Made by a program: the position numbers and the translations under genes. A model generated the notes under the pieces. That model did not search any database and was not told the origin of the DNA. It saw only the letters and a list, made by a program, of their open reading frames with translations. A stretch of 64,000 nucleotides of DNA. Source: Legionella norrlandica. GTDB lineage: Bacteria > Pseudomonadota > Gammaproteobacteria > Legionellales > Legionellaceae. The stretch lies in contig NZ_JNCF01000003.1 of assembly GCF_000770585.1 (NCBI RefSeq), positions 1 through 64,000 on the forward strand, in the 5' to 3' direction. Shown in pieces: positions 49,302 through 59,512 of this stretch. How positions within the stretch are numbered: the first letter of the stretch is position 1; each line of letters opens with the position of its first letter.

Positions 49302-50370
49302 ACCTTATGTAGCCACCAGGGACTGCTATAATGGCCCCTTGTAGTTCTAGTTCAGCCAGCTCACTTGTGATTTGCTCTACACTATAGCCACTACGCACAA
49401 CGATTTGATCTATAGTAGTAATTTCAAAACCAATGAACTTTACTAGGTTTTCCTTACTGCTGGCAAGGGAAAAAATTGGTTTATTAGAAATGACTTGATC
49501 ATGATCTATTCGTAGTTCTTCGAGAACATCGGCCACCGAGGTTACTAATTTTGCACCTTGTTGTAATAAGTAGTGGCAACCTCTAGCCAAAGGATTATGA
49601 ATGGATCCTGGAATGGCCAATACATCTCTGTTTTGTTCCACAGCCATTCTTGCTGTAATTAAAGAACCGCTCTTAATTGCTGCCTCGATAACCAAAATGC
49701 ACAATGATAGACCGCTTATTATACGATTTCTGAGTGGAAAATGTCCAGCGATTGGTGGACTTTTTAAAGGAAACTCACTTAATAAAAGGCCATTCTCAGT
49801 GATTTGCTCAGCCATTTTTATATGGCGCCGTGGGTAGATGCAATCAATTCCTGTACCTAAAACGGCTATTGTTTGTCCTCTGGCTTCCAGGCATCCTAAA
49901 TGAGCGTGGGCATCAATGCCTAGAGCTAAACCGCTCACTATGGTTATTCCATATTTTGCAAGTTCTTTGGAAAATTCCCGGGCATTTTCATTTCCTGTAA
50001 TAGATGAATTGCGGCTTCCTACGATAGCTAAATTAGGTTGCTCTAAAGCGGATAGTTGACCTTTGGCATATAAAACAATGGGAGGATCGGCAATTTCTTT
50101 GAGTAATTTGGGATAATAAGGGGAGTCCCAAGTTAAGATATGGTGATTTTCTGATGAGTTTAACCAGTTTAAGTCAGCATTTATAAGATCCAAATTAAAA
50201 TCTTTGATGGTTTGTGCTAAAAGAGGAGGTAAGCCTGCCTGTTCTAGTTCAGAACCCGAGAGCTGGAACATTAAATTTAAATCTGGCCATTTTTTAAGTA
50301 ATTTTAGAACGGTTCGAGGGCCAATTTTATTCATCCTATTTAGGGCGAGGAAGTGGCGTAGATTGTTCAT
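49285..50370 (-). CDS. dprA: DNA processing protein DprA
   Basis: DprA (361 residues) binds incoming single-stranded DNA and loads RecA during natural transformation, for which Legionella is competent. The extended Rossmann fold contains LAIVGSRNSSITG, ITIVSGLALGIDAHAHLGCLEARGQTIAVLGTGIDCIYPRRH and FPLRNRIISGLS. A C-terminal winged-helix domain follows (TTIDQIVVRSGYSVEQITSELAELELQGAI). Its start overlaps the LysM gene stop by four bases (ATGA). Confidence 0.95.
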   Translation of the reverse strand: MNNLRHFLALNRMNKIGPRTVLKLLKKWPDLNLMFQLSGSELEQAGLPPLLAQTIKDFNLDLINADLNWLNSSENHHILTWDSPYYPKLLKEIADPPIVLYAKGQLSALEQPNLAIVGSRNSSITGNENAREFSKELAKYGITIVSGLALGIDAHAHLGCLEARGQTIAVLGTGIDCIYPRRHIKMAEQITENGLLLSEFPLKSPPIAGHFPLRNRIISGLSLCILVIEAAIKSGSLITARMAVEQNRDVLAIPGSIHNPLARGCHYLLQQGAKLVTSVADVLEELRIDHDQVISNKPIFSLASSKENLVKFIGFEITTIDQIVVRSGYSVEQITSELAELELQGAIIAVPGGYIRCEYER

Positions 50371-51404
50371 GGGTTAGTTACTGTATCTAATAAGTGAATG
50401 GCTCGTGTGGATCTCACAATTAAGGCATAACTGGCTTTGGTGAAAACTCGAAATACCATAGCTTCCCCAAGGCGTTCTTGGGGCAGAGTAATAGGCCACA
50501 TATGATTTTTAGGATCATTGACAATGCGCTTTTTACCGTAGATAGCAAGAACATCTCCAGGTTTTAATCCTGATGTTTCTCCAAGATTAATTATTATCAC
50601 TCCTCCTACAGCTTCCTGGGTATTACCAACAGGCATATTATCTGGCATCTCAATAATATACCCTTTCACTTGCCTTGAAGGGGTTTCAGGTTCAAAATAC
50701 AATTCAAGTTCTGGGTGGTTATTAATAAGAACCTTATCCTCTATCTTAATGCCGACATTGATGTTGGTTAATAGCACCGTTGCTGGTTCTCCACCTGCAA
50801 GCAGCTCGCCATAACCCACCAATACGGCTTTATAGCCTAGCAATTCATGGGTTATAGGATCGAAGTAATTTCGTCCTCCTCTGAAGATAGAATATCCAAT
50901 TGTACTTCCTTGAGGCATTTCTTTAGAGGAGTGGAGTCCTTTGACATAGACTTCATCTCCTTGTCCGCCTAGCATTCTTTCACTTTGTAGCGCCACTATA
51001 TAAGGAGCTCTGCTCAGTACATCAACATCTAAAATTAAAGATTCATCTAAAAAAGGTTTGATATCACTTAATGGAATAGGTGGCACAGCATCTTCACTTG
51101 GAGTGATTCTTATATTAGGGGATAGTTTGACAGTTCCGTTAGACAAGACTCTGATATAAGGAATGTTTTGGTAATATTCCAGAGAAAGTATTGCACCAGG
51201 ATACAGACGATCTGGGTTTTGGATATTGGGGTTGGCACGCCATAGAGCTTTCCATTCCCAGGGGTTTTTAAGGTAGCGACTAGAAATACTCCATAAAGTA
51301 TCACCTGGTTGTACGACATAACGAGAAGGGGAGTCTAATCTTAGACTTAAAGCATGGCCAAAGGAGGAGAGTATCAAGCTGAAAATGAGGAGGTAATATC
51401 TCAT
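50367..51404 (-). CDS. LysM domain-containing exported protein
   Basis: A 345-residue exported protein with a signal peptide (MRYYLLIFSLILSSFGHALS) and one LysM domain (YVVQPGDTLWSISSRYLKNPWEWKALWRANPNIQNPDRLYPGAIL), which binds peptidoglycan. A long C-terminal region of unknown fold follows, with GLKPGDVLAIYGKKR. This gene is widely conserved between dprA and the divergent def in gammaproteobacteria; its function is not established. It starts 92 bases from def. Confidence 0.9.
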   Translation of the reverse strand: MRYYLLIFSLILSSFGHALSLRLDSPSRYVVQPGDTLWSISSRYLKNPWEWKALWRANPNIQNPDRLYPGAILSLEYYQNIPYIRVLSNGTVKLSPNIRITPSEDAVPPIPLSDIKPFLDESLILDVDVLSRAPYIVALQSERMLGGQGDEVYVKGLHSSKEMPQGSTIGYSIFRGGRNYFDPITHELLGYKAVLVGYGELLAGGEPATVLLTNINVGIKIEDKVLINNHPELELYFEPETPSRQVKGYIIEMPDNMPVGNTQEAVGGVIIINLGETSGLKPGDVLAIYGKKRIVNDPKNHMWPITLPQERLGEAMVFRVFTKASYALIVRSTRAIHLLDTVTNP

Positions 51405-51496
51405 ACATCAATCCTTTTGTTAAACTTTGGCATCTTGCAGCATTACCGCATATAGAGGATAATATCACGATTACTGTGTGGAGAACTAGATAAACA

Positions 51497-52009
51497 ATGG
51501 CAATCCGTAAGATTCTTTATTTACCTGATGAGCGGCTAAGAAAAATTGCTAAGCCTGTAGAAACGTTTGATGAGAGTTTGCAAGTTTTAATTGATGACAT
51601 GTTTGATACGATGTACGATGCTCGAGGAGTTGGACTCGCTGCCCCGCAAATAGGTGTCAGTTTGCGATTGTCTGTTATTGATATTGTTGGAGACAAAAAG
51701 GAACAAATCGTTATTATTAATCCTGAAATAGTTTCTGCTCAGGGTGAAAAGGAATTTGAAGAAGGTTGTTTGTCTGTTCCCGGAGCTTATGATGTGGTCG
51801 TTAGAGCTGAAAAAGTAACAGTTAAAGCGTTAGACCGGTTTGGTAAGCCTTTTGAAATCACTGGTGAAGGATTATTGGCTGAGTGTTTACAGCATGAAAT
51901 TGATCATTTAAACGGTAAATTATTTGTCGATTTGTTATCTCCATTAAAAAGAATGATGGCACGTCGTAAATTAGATAAATTCAAACGATTGCAAGCTCGC
52001 AAATCATGA
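51497..52009 (+). CDS. def: Peptide deformylase
   Basis: Def (170 residues) removes the formyl group from nascent proteins using Fe2+. All three motifs are intact: [19 protein letters not shown] (metal Cys) and [11 protein letters not shown] (metal His pair). It overlaps fmt by four bases (ATGA), so formylation and deformylation enzymes are cotranslated. Confidence 0.97.
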   Translation: MAIRKILYLPDERLRKIAKPVETFDESLQVLIDDMFDTMYDARGVGLAAPQIGVSLRLSVIDIVGDKKEQIVIINPEIVSAQGEKEFEEGCLSVPGAYDVVVRAEKVTVKALDRFGKPFEITGEGLLAECLQHEIDHLNGKLFVDLLSPLKRMMARRKLDKFKRLQARKS

Positions 52010-52950
52010 AAGGTTTAACGATTGTTTTTGCTGGAACCCCTGAGTTTGGGTTACCTTGTCTTGACGCTATAATTCAATCTAGACATCACCTGAGGGCTAT
52101 TTATACTCAACCTGACAGGCCTGCTGGGCGTGGTCGTAAGCTGCAGGAATCCCCTGTAAAAGAGTGGGCAGTAAAGCACCACATACCTGTTTATCAACCC
52201 GTTAATTTTAAAAGCCAGGAAACGATCAACGAACTTGCTTCATTAAAGCCTGATGTCATGGTTGTCATTGCTTATGGGTTAATATTACCGAAGGCTGTTT
52301 TGGAAATTCCTCGTTTAGGCTGTATCAACGTCCATGCTTCTCTATTACCACGTTGGCGTGGTGCATCCCCTATTCAACATGCCATCCTACATGGTGATGT
52401 GCAATCAGGGGTGACCATTATGCAAATGGACGTCGGAATGGACACAGGGCCTATGTTAAGTAAAGTAGAATGCCCTATTACTCTAGTGGATACTGCTGGT
52501 AGTTTGCATGATAAATTAGCTCAAATTTCGGTGAAACCCTTATTAGATACTTTAGATGCATTGGAAACTAATTCGGTGCAATTTGAGAGACAAGCTAATG
52601 AATTAGCCACTTATGCTGGTAAAATTAATAAGGAAGCGGCACGTATTAATTGGCAGGAGTCTGCTCTAGAAATCGATAGAAAGATTCGTGCTTTTAATCC
52701 GTGGCCTATTGCATACACATTGGTTGGAGAGTTGGTACTTCGAGTGTATCAAGCTAAAGTAGTGGATAGAGAGTGCGCCCATACTCCCGGTATGGTGCTC
52801 AGTATTGATAAGAATGGGATGTTGGTAGCTACTGGTAATAAGTTCTTGTTAGTAGAGAAGATCCAGTTTCCAGGGGCAAAAGTTATTTCAATTAGGGAGT
52901 GGCTAAACTCTGGGAAAACACAATTACATAATGGTTTGATATTGCAATGA
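52006..52950 (+). CDS. fmt: Methionyl-tRNA formyltransferase
   Basis: Fmt (314 residues) formylates initiator Met-tRNA with 10-formyl-THF. It has [16 protein letters not shown], the catalytic [22 protein letters not shown] and a conserved [10 protein letters not shown]. The C-terminal tRNA-binding domain includes [12 protein letters not shown]. It overlaps both def and rsmB by four bases. Confidence 0.97.
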   Translation: MKGLTIVFAGTPEFGLPCLDAIIQSRHHLRAIYTQPDRPAGRGRKLQESPVKEWAVKHHIPVYQPVNFKSQETINELASLKPDVMVVIAYGLILPKAVLEIPRLGCINVHASLLPRWRGASPIQHAILHGDVQSGVTIMQMDVGMDTGPMLSKVECPITLVDTAGSLHDKLAQISVKPLLDTLDALETNSVQFERQANELATYAGKINKEAARINWQESALEIDRKIRAFNPWPIAYTLVGELVLRVYQAKVVDRECAHTPGMVLSIDKNGMLVATGNKFLLVEKIQFPGAKVISIREWLNSGKTQLHNGLILQ

Positions 52951-54224
52951 AAATCAACGATCGTTTGCAAGCTTTAAAAATATTAACCGCTTTACTACAA
53001 AACAAAAAATCCCTGTCTCACTTAATGTCTAATGAAGGCATTTCCCCTATGTCTAAGGAAATTTGCTACGGATTTTGCCGGCATTATTTTCGTTTACAAG
53101 CTATTGCTGATAGTTTGTTAAATAAACGGCCCAAGGACAATGCAGTGTGGATAGTCTTATTAATAGGTATTTATCAATTGCAATATATGAGAAAGCCCGA
53201 TTATGCCGTTGTTAAAGAGACTGTCTCGTTGCTTGAACAAATAAAGAAAGTCTGGGCAAAAGGGTTGATTAATGCGGTACTAAGAAATTTTTGTCGTCAA
53301 CAAAACGATATTTTAACCAAGTTGGAAAAGGATCCAGTTGTTTTGTATGGTCAGCCTGATTGGTTGCTTCAGCGTTTGCAAAAAGACTGGCCAAATGATT
53401 GGCAATGTATTGCTGCAGCGAATGATAGTCATCCTCCGATGACTTTGAGAGTCAATGTACGGAAAAATTCAGTGGAAGATTACCTGACTTTACTAGAAAC
53501 TTCAGGTATTGACGCTTTTAAGCATTTGATGGCGTCTGATGGTATTACTTTAGTAAATCCGTGTGATGTAAAAGAACTTCCTGGTTTCGCAGAAGGCTGC
53601 GTATCGGTTCAAGATGGTGCAGCTCAACTGGCTGCCCAACTGTTGTCTTTAGAATCGGGACAAAGAGTACTGGATGCTTGTTGTGCTCCCGGCGGAAAAA
53701 CTTGCCATATTTTGGAGCGAGAGCCAAATCTCGACTTATGTGTTGCATTAGATCTCGAATCCAAAAGATTGCAGCGGGTCAGAGAGAACTTAAATAGGTT
53801 GGGGTTACAGGCTACTGTAGTGCAAGGAGACGCGTTATCCCCTAAAGATTGGTGGGATGGCTCCCTGTTTGATCGTATTTTATTAGATGCTCCTTGTTCA
53901 GCTACCGGCGTGATAAGACGTCATGCGGATATTAAATTATTAAGAACAAGGGAAGAAATTCTGACTATTACTAATTTACAAACTACGATGTTGGAATCTT
54001 TGTGGCCTCTTCTGGCGACCGGCGGAGTTATGGTTTATGCCACTTGCTCCATTATTCATGAGGAAAATGAACTCCAAATTGCACGGTTTGTTACAAGACA
54101 TGCCGATTGTAAAGTGCTTAACGATCATTGGCCTTGGGGTAGGTGGACTGGTCATGGTCAACAGATTTTGCCTGGAGAACAGGGTATGGATGGTTTTTTT
54201 TATAGTGTTTTAACGAAGGGATGA
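52947..54224 (+). CDS. rsmB: 16S rRNA m5C967 methyltransferase RsmB
   Basis: RsmB (425 residues) methylates C967 of 16S rRNA using S-adenosylmethionine. The N-terminal NusB-like domain (about residues 1-130) is followed by the methyltransferase domain with [17 protein letters not shown]. The two catalytic Cys motifs are [15 protein letters not shown] and [13 protein letters not shown]. It is coupled to fmt by an ATGA overlap. Confidence 0.96.
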   Translation: MKINDRLQALKILTALLQNKKSLSHLMSNEGISPMSKEICYGFCRHYFRLQAIADSLLNKRPKDNAVWIVLLIGIYQLQYMRKPDYAVVKETVSLLEQIKKVWAKGLINAVLRNFCRQQNDILTKLEKDPVVLYGQPDWLLQRLQKDWPNDWQCIAAANDSHPPMTLRVNVRKNSVEDYLTLLETSGIDAFKHLMASDGITLVNPCDVKELPGFAEGCVSVQDGAAQLAAQLLSLESGQRVLDACCAPGGKTCHILEREPNLDLCVALDLESKRLQRVRENLNRLGLQATVVQGDALSPKDWWDGSLFDRILLDAPCSATGVIRRHADIKLLRTREEILTITNLQTTMLESLWPLLATGGVMVYATCSIIHEENELQIARFVTRHADCKVLNDHWPWGRWTGHGQQILPGEQGMDGFFYSVLTKG

Positions 54225-54228
54225 AAAA

Positions 54229-54978
54229 ATGATAATTAATTGGCCTATGATTATTGTTTTATTTTGTTTATCCGTTCCAGGCGTTTTGATTGCTATACAT
54301 CGGCTGGTTTATTTTTTATTGGCGAATAATACAGAGCAATTAAAAAAAAGGTTTAGTCGTTTTGTGGTATTTCAGACATTATTTACGGTATTTATCATGA
54401 GTTTTGCAGGTTCCGTTTTGTCACCACGTACGGGGTTGGGCGATTCTATATTAGAAAATTTGCTGCAAGGGAAGGCGAGTTTAAACGCTTTTCAATCTAT
54501 TTTATTACCGACCGTATTATATGCTCTTTTGGGTTTAGTTATATTTTGTGTGTTGTATTATGGGTTGGTTGGTTCTATATTGGACGAAAAAAGTTTTAAC
54601 ATAATGTCCAGACTGAGATCTGTTATAGGACTTGATGGCTGTGTGCTTTATGGAGGAGTTGTAGAAGAAGTCATTGCCCGGTGGGGTTTAATGAATGTAA
54701 TAACTTTTTTTGCCTTATTGTTCACTAGCCAAATTAATCAAGAAATTATTATTATTTCAATATTTTTAAGCGGATTTATTTTTGCCGTGGGGCAAATCCC
54801 TGCTTATATTGCAGCAGGGTATTCATCAACAAGACGATTTCTTTATTCCTTTATAACATTAAGCCTTTGGCAATCATTACTTTTTGGTTTTCTATTTTGG
54901 CAGTATGGGTTGATTTCTGCTATCCTAGCTCATATGTTATTTCACCTTGGTTGGGATCGGTACGATAAATTATCATAG
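54229..54978 (+). CDS. CPBP-family intramembrane protein
   Basis: A 249-residue membrane protein with about seven helices. It has the CPBP/Abi protease motifs: GGVVEEVIARWGLMN (EExxxR, Glu146, Glu147, Arg151) and ILAHMLFHLGWD near the end. Family members include CAAX-type proteases and bacteriocin self-immunity proteins. It starts four bases after rsmB, so it is probably translated from the def-fmt-rsmB message; the functional link is unclear. Confidence 0.8.
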   Translation: MIINWPMIIVLFCLSVPGVLIAIHRLVYFLLANNTEQLKKRFSRFVVFQTLFTVFIMSFAGSVLSPRTGLGDSILENLLQGKASLNAFQSILLPTVLYALLGLVIFCVLYYGLVGSILDEKSFNIMSRLRSVIGLDGCVLYGGVVEEVIARWGLMNVITFFALLFTSQINQEIIIISIFLSGFIFAVGQIPAYIAAGYSSTRRFLYSFITLSLWQSLLFGFLFWQYGLISAILAHMLFHLGWDRYDKLS

Positions 54979-55066
54979 ATTTTTTATACCTACTGTGGTT
55001 CTGTTCGGTTCCATTCTAACGCTGATTATGAAACAATTCCTTGTCTTTAATCAATTGATTTGATTT

Positions 55067-55858
55067 ATGCAAACTCAGTTTTCTTACTTACCTATTGAAA
55101 GCTTACAGGCAGGGCAATACCAGCCCAGGCAAGATTTTAATCCAACAATATTACAAGAGTTGGCCCAATCAATCGCTTCACAGGGATTAATCGAACCCTT
55201 AGTTGTGAGGCCGATTGCAAAACAGCGCTATGAAATTATTGCTGGGGAAAGAAGATGGCGTGCGGCAAAATTAGCAGGATTAAATGAGGTTCCCTGTTTA
55301 ATTGGTGATTATACTGATAAACAAGCTTGTGCTTTGACCTTAATTGAGAACATTCAACGTCAGGATTTGAACTTAATTGAAGAAGCTGCTGGTTATAAGC
55401 GTTTGATTGATGAATTTCATTACCATCAGGATGAAATTGCTGTATTGGTAGGAAAATCCCGTAGCCATATTGCTAATGTCCTGCGTTTGCTTGGCTTATC
55501 AGATAAAGTTAAACAATTGATTAGGGATAAGGTGTTATCTCTTGGGCATGCTCGAGTATTGGTAGGATTAAGTGTTGGACAACAGGAAATGTTTGTAAGT
55601 CAAGTCATTGAGAAGGATTGGTCGGTCAGGCAATTAGAGCAAGAGATTAAGTCTTATAAAAGTAAAAATATTGATGCCCCTAAAAATCCTAAGAAAGACA
55701 GAGATATTGAGAGGTTGCAGACTATCTTGGCAGAGCAAGTTGGTGCTCCTGTTCAAATTGTAAACGATAGTGAAGATGGAGGATGGTTAAAAGTAAAATT
55801 TTTTGATAATGATACCCTTGCAGGGCTTTTGGAGCGTTTGGGCTTGAGATATGATTAG
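55067..55858 (+). CDS. parB: ParB/Spo0J-family partition protein
   Basis: A 263-residue ParB-type CTPase that binds centromere-like parS sites and spreads on DNA. It has the N-terminal IESLQAGQYQPRQDF, the CTP-binding AGERRWRAAKLAGL, and ALIENIQRQDLNLIEEA, read here as LTLIENIQRQDLN. The helix-turn-helix is QDEIAVLVGKSRSHIANVLRLL, followed by a C-terminal dimerisation region. No parA lies beside it, unlike the usual parAB pair, so it may be a second ParB or a split locus. It starts 88 bases after the CPBP gene. Confidence 0.88.
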   Translation: MQTQFSYLPIESLQAGQYQPRQDFNPTILQELAQSIASQGLIEPLVVRPIAKQRYEIIAGERRWRAAKLAGLNEVPCLIGDYTDKQACALTLIENIQRQDLNLIEEAAGYKRLIDEFHYHQDEIAVLVGKSRSHIANVLRLLGLSDKVKQLIRDKVLSLGHARVLVGLSVGQQEMFVSQVIEKDWSVRQLEQEIKSYKSKNIDAPKNPKKDRDIERLQTILAEQVGAPVQIVNDSEDGGWLKVKFFDNDTLAGLLERLGLRYD

Positions 55859-55922
55859 CGTATTGGTGGTGAAATTAACTCAGAAGTTATCTCAATGTAT
55901 CAAACGATTCAACCTATTTTAT

Positions 55923-55939
55923 ATATTGAAATTCAATAT
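55923..55939. promoter_or_regulatory. Palindrome upstream of the carboxypeptidase gene
   Basis: ATATTGAA-A-TTCAATAT is a perfect 8+1+8 palindrome 17 bases before the start codon and just upstream of the AAGGAAA ribosome site. Its position would suit a repressor operator or a short mRNA hairpin; AT-rich chance is also possible. Confidence 0.35.
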
Positions 55940-55955
55940 TAAGGAAAATATTTAG

Positions 55956-57749
55956 ATGAAAAGGACATTAGCTGGGGTATGCTTGTGGGCGGTATGGTCA
56001 ATTTCATCCCATAGCGCTAGTATGCAAATTGATGTGGATAGATTAATTAACCGCTTAAATCCTCATGTAAACCTGGGGATAGTAGTTACTGATTTAACTT
56101 CTGGTGAGACTTTATATAAGCGAAATGCTAATCGTTTATTTATTCCTGCCAGCAATATGAAGCTTTTTTCTGAAGCTGCAGCCCTTATGGCGCTTGGGCC
56201 GGATTACCAATTCAAGAATCAACTTAGTACAAATGCTACTCAATTGCAGCAAGGGGTTTTGAATGGGAATTTGTATTTGCATCTAAGTGGAGATCCTTCA
56301 TTTAGTAGAGAAGATTTACGATCATTGCTTTCTTCTCTAAAGGATTGGAATATTACTGCTGTTCAGGGCAATGTAGTTATTGATAGTAGCTTAATGTCCA
56401 TCCCTGCCTACCCCCCAGGTTGGTTAACTGCTGATTTATCTTATAGTTATGGTGCTCCTATTGCGCCTCTAATGGTGGATTCAAACAGATTAACCATCAC
56501 CGTAAACCCAGGAGCTAAAGCCGGGGATCCAGCAATTGTAGAAGTAGATGATGGTGGCGGTACTATCCATCTCAATAATCAAGCTACGACGAAGGCGAGT
56601 GCCAAGGGATGTGGTGTGGGACTTTATTTAGATCCTGAAAATAATTTAACAGTGAGGGGATGTGTTGGATTGGGACAGTGGGCTGTGCAACAACGCATAG
56701 CAATAAAGAATCCTTTTGTATACGCTCAAGGAATGATTATAAATGAGCTTGCTAAGGCTAATATCAAATTGAATGGACAAGTTGTGCTTGCAAGAGCCCC
56801 TGCAGGTACTTTATTGATTGCTACTCGTTATTCAAAACCGATTTCGCAACTTATGGCCGATACCCTGAAACCTTCTGATAATTTATATGCAGACAGTTTA
56901 TATTTGCATGCAGCTGCTAAAATTAAAGGAGCTCCAGTTGATTGGAAACAGGCGCAACCTGTGATTAAAAACTTTTTACAAAAAGAAACAGGAATAGATT
57001 TAAAAGATTCCATCTTTACAGATGGGTCGGGACTATCACGTTATAATTTGGTAACTCCTGAACAGACTATGGCGCTTTTAAAATTTTTATATCAACGTTT
57101 TCCATTATCCTATGAATACATAGCTGCTTTACCTATTTCTGGGCGCGATGGTACTTTACAAAAACGATTTAAAACTCCAAATCAACAAGGTTTTGTTCGT
57201 GCAAAAACTGGAACTATGACCGGAATGAATAGTTTATCCGGATATTTGTATACTGCTAATGGGCACACTTTGGCTTTTGCTATGTATATTAACAGGTTGC
57301 CCGGAAAGCCAGCGGGGCCAGGACGTCCACTATTGGATGCGTTATGTACCTATTTCTTGCAACAAAGTCCAACAAGTAGCCGCTTGGCACGAGTATTTTC
57401 CCCTCATGCTCGCATCAAGTTCCAATTGAGTCCTACTCAAGGTGAGTTACAAAGAGCTCGCCAGGCAAGATGGAGGAATTTTGAAACTGTAGTAAGACAG
57501 GCTCTGAGAGGGCAAAATGTCAATGTAGTTTTTAGGGGTAATGAATTAATTGTGACAGACAATCAAGCTAATGCGAATAGTGTTTGGAAAGCACTGCAAT
57601 CAGTTGGAAAAAAATACTCATTTGCAGTCGCTCTGTCATCCAAAATATTGCCTGTTACGCCTTCGAACAAACCTTTACTCCTCTGGGTGCAGATTCCATG
57701 GTCTGAGGATAAGGCAGAGAGAACCTGGATAATTCGGGAGGCTGTATAA
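55956..57749 (+). CDS. dacB: D-Ala-D-Ala carboxypeptidase/endopeptidase (S13, PBP4-like) with C-terminal extension
   Basis: A 597-residue periplasmic penicillin-binding protein of the S13 family, which trims or cuts peptidoglycan cross-links. A signal peptide (RTLAGVCLWAVWSISSHSAS) is followed by the three active-site motifs: S66-NMK69 in IPASNMKL, S307-DN309 in LKPSDNLYAD, and K417-TG in RAKTGTMTG. The typical protein ends near residue 470. This one has about 115 extra residues, starting near LARVFSPHARIKFQLSP, which I do not recognise. It follows parB by 97 bases. The extension may bind cell wall or a partner. Confidence 0.88.
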   Translation: MKRTLAGVCLWAVWSISSHSASMQIDVDRLINRLNPHVNLGIVVTDLTSGETLYKRNANRLFIPASNMKLFSEAAALMALGPDYQFKNQLSTNATQLQQGVLNGNLYLHLSGDPSFSREDLRSLLSSLKDWNITAVQGNVVIDSSLMSIPAYPPGWLTADLSYSYGAPIAPLMVDSNRLTITVNPGAKAGDPAIVEVDDGGGTIHLNNQATTKASAKGCGVGLYLDPENNLTVRGCVGLGQWAVQQRIAIKNPFVYAQGMIINELAKANIKLNGQVVLARAPAGTLLIATRYSKPISQLMADTLKPSDNLYADSLYLHAAAKIKGAPVDWKQAQPVIKNFLQKETGIDLKDSIFTDGSGLSRYNLVTPEQTMALLKFLYQRFPLSYEYIAALPISGRDGTLQKRFKTPNQQGFVRAKTGTMTGMNSLSGYLYTANGHTLAFAMYINRLPGKPAGPGRPLLDALCTYFLQQSPTSSRLARVFSPHARIKFQLSPTQGELQRARQARWRNFETVVRQALRGQNVNVVFRGNELIVTDNQANANSVWKALQSVGKKYSFAVALSSKILPVTPSNKPLLLWVQIPWSEDKAERTWIIREAV

Positions 57750-57767
57750 AGAGTAATAATACAAAGT

Positions 57768-57803
57768 GAGCAGCCCGTATTAGTAAAGTATAATATGGGG
57801 CTC
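57768..57803 (+). terminator. Hairpin after the carboxypeptidase gene
   Basis: GAGCAGCCCGTATTA can pair with TAATATGGGGCTC (two-base bulge, one mismatch) around a seven-base loop, 19 bases after the stop. It lacks a U-run, so termination efficiency is uncertain. Confidence 0.4.
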
Positions 57804-57887
57804 ATGTTATGATATCTGAGTATTCAAGAGAGAAGCAAAAACGCAATAAAAAATTGATGTTAAGCCCGAATTAAATTGGAGTTTTAA

Positions 57888-59045
57888 TTGAGTTGTATTC
57901 TTAAAGTAGCTATGTTGTTATTATGCTTTGTGTCGTTAGCTTTTTCTGCGCCACAATTTCTAACCATCTCTGATATTCATTATGGTGCAGAAAACACAGA
58001 AAAAGATGGACAGGATACTGGGAACGAGTTTCTGGCTGTTACTTTAAAGCGACTTGAAGAGTTAACACAAAAGGTAGATTTTATTTTGTATTTAGGAGAC
58101 CTTCCGACTCATTCCTTGTTTTCTACAATCAAAAAAGAAGAATACGAAAAGGTGGTATTTCACGGTTTGTATGAAGCAGATCAGGGCAAAAAACCGATGT
58201 TCTATGTCACTGGGAACAACGATTCTTTGTTGGGGAATTACCAGCCATTTTCTTCAAATGGCAAATCACCCCTAAGTTTCGCTTCAGATTGGACTGGTGC
58301 TTGTGCTTATTGTGATGAGTTAATTATTGATGCCACGCCTATGTACCAGCATGGTTATTATTCAAGTTATGTTATTCCAAATAACAAAGATATAATTTTA
58401 ATTGCGCTGAATTCCGTACAATGGACTAAGACCCCTATTTTATTGCCTAAATACCCTAATCAGAAAAAAGATGCTTTTATGCAGTTGTCTTGGTTAGAGC
58501 AGCAATTGAAAAATCACCATGCAAAACAATTATTATTAGCAATGCATGTGCCGCCAGGAACAGCTTATAACGGAACCTCTTTTTGGCATGAAATTTATCT
58601 GGATAGCTTTTTAAAATTATTAGATAAATATCACCATTCTTATGATCAAATTACGTTGCTCTTTTCCCATTCTCATATGGAAGAATTTAGGAAAATAAAA
58701 TTATCTGATGGAACAAATATTTATGCTTACTCTACTCCAGGAATTAGTCGAGTTCACCATAATAATCCTGGTATGAAAATTTTCACTTTGGATAAGAAAA
58801 TGAGAATCAGAAATTTTATAACCTATTTTACCTCTGATTTGTATGAGTGGGGGAATGAGTGTTACCAGGCTATGAGTGCTCCTGATGCTATTTTCCCAAA
58901 GTGCCAAAACCAAACTATGTCTCAGTGTTTGGGTGCTTTAAGCTCAGAGCAAGTGTGCGACAATTTGGAACATGGATTATTTTACGGAGTAAAAAGCACT
59001 CATGTTCCTGATCAGGCATGTAGAAAAACATACCAAGTCAATTAA
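57888..59045 (+). CDS. Secreted calcineurin-like phosphoesterase (acid sphingomyelinase-like)
   Basis: A 385-residue exported metallophosphoesterase. A signal peptide (MSCILKVAMLLLCFVSLAFS, cut near FSA) is followed by the metal-site motifs ISDIHYGAEN, LYLGDLPTHSLF, VTGNNDSL, AMHVPPG and LLFSHSHMEEF. The spacing fits the acid-sphingomyelinase-like branch. Several Cys residues near the C-terminus (CQNQTMSQCLGALSSEQVCDN) suggest disulfides. The start is TTG at 57888 with a GGAG ribosome site. L. pneumophila has a sphingomyelinase-like protein, LegS1, but I cannot say this is its orthologue. It ends 18 bases from the convergent cupin gene. Confidence 0.82.
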   Translation: MSCILKVAMLLLCFVSLAFSAPQFLTISDIHYGAENTEKDGQDTGNEFLAVTLKRLEELTQKVDFILYLGDLPTHSLFSTIKKEEYEKVVFHGLYEADQGKKPMFYVTGNNDSLLGNYQPFSSNGKSPLSFASDWTGACAYCDELIIDATPMYQHGYYSSYVIPNNKDIILIALNSVQWTKTPILLPKYPNQKKDAFMQLSWLEQQLKNHHAKQLLLAMHVPPGTAYNGTSFWHEIYLDSFLKLLDKYHHSYDQITLLFSHSHMEEFRKIKLSDGTNIYAYSTPGISRVHHNNPGMKIFTLDKKMRIRNFITYFTSDLYEWGNECYQAMSAPDAIFPKCQNQTMSQCLGALSSEQVCDNLEHGLFYGVKSTHVPDQACRKTYQVN

Positions 59046-59063
59046 GCTATAACCGCTTACATG

Positions 59064-59507
59064 TCAAGTTGCCTCTTCCCTCAATCCAAGCTGTCCTAGA
59101 TTTTGTAGCAAAGGTGCATTTTCACATGCTATGTATAAACAATCTTGATCGCCGCTCAAATTGACATGGCAGTGCCATGCCCATACTGGGATATAGATAG
59201 CATCTCCTTTCTGCCATGCAACGATCTGGTCCTCAATGATGCTATGGCCATATCCCTTAATGATATAAATTAGCGTTTCATAATTATGTCTGTGCCTGCG
59301 TGTTGACTGTTGTGGCTTGAGCCCACCCAATGTCATACTCATTGTTTTAGATGGCAAGTCAACAATGCTGACAAAGTGATGGCGTTCAGCACTGAATATG
59401 GAACTGTCTCCTTGTGGCAAAGTTATATTCTTATGAATCAGCTTTTCTGGCATATTCACACTCAAGTGCGATGGGATTTTTGCAAAATCTTTTGATTGAT
59501 AGTTCAT
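59064..59507 (-). CDS. Cupin-domain protein
   Basis: A 147-residue single-domain cupin. Motif 1 is RHRHNYETLIYIIKGYG (His72, His74, Glu77) and motif 2 is GDAIYIPVWAWHCHVN (His112), so a metal-binding site is intact. Small cupins of this kind act as dioxygenases, isomerases or sensors; the substrate here is not evident. It begins five bases after the diiron oxidase gene on the same strand, so the two probably form an operon opposite the E1-like operon. It is the leftmost gene of the novel cluster. Confidence 0.85.
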   Translation of the reverse strand: MNYQSKDFAKIPSHLSVNMPEKLIHKNITLPQGDSSIFSAERHHFVSIVDLPSKTMSMTLGGLKPQQSTRRHRHNYETLIYIIKGYGHSIIEDQIVAWQKGDAIYIPVWAWHCHVNLSGDQDCLYIACENAPLLQNLGQLGLREEAT

Positions 59508-59512
59508 GGTAT

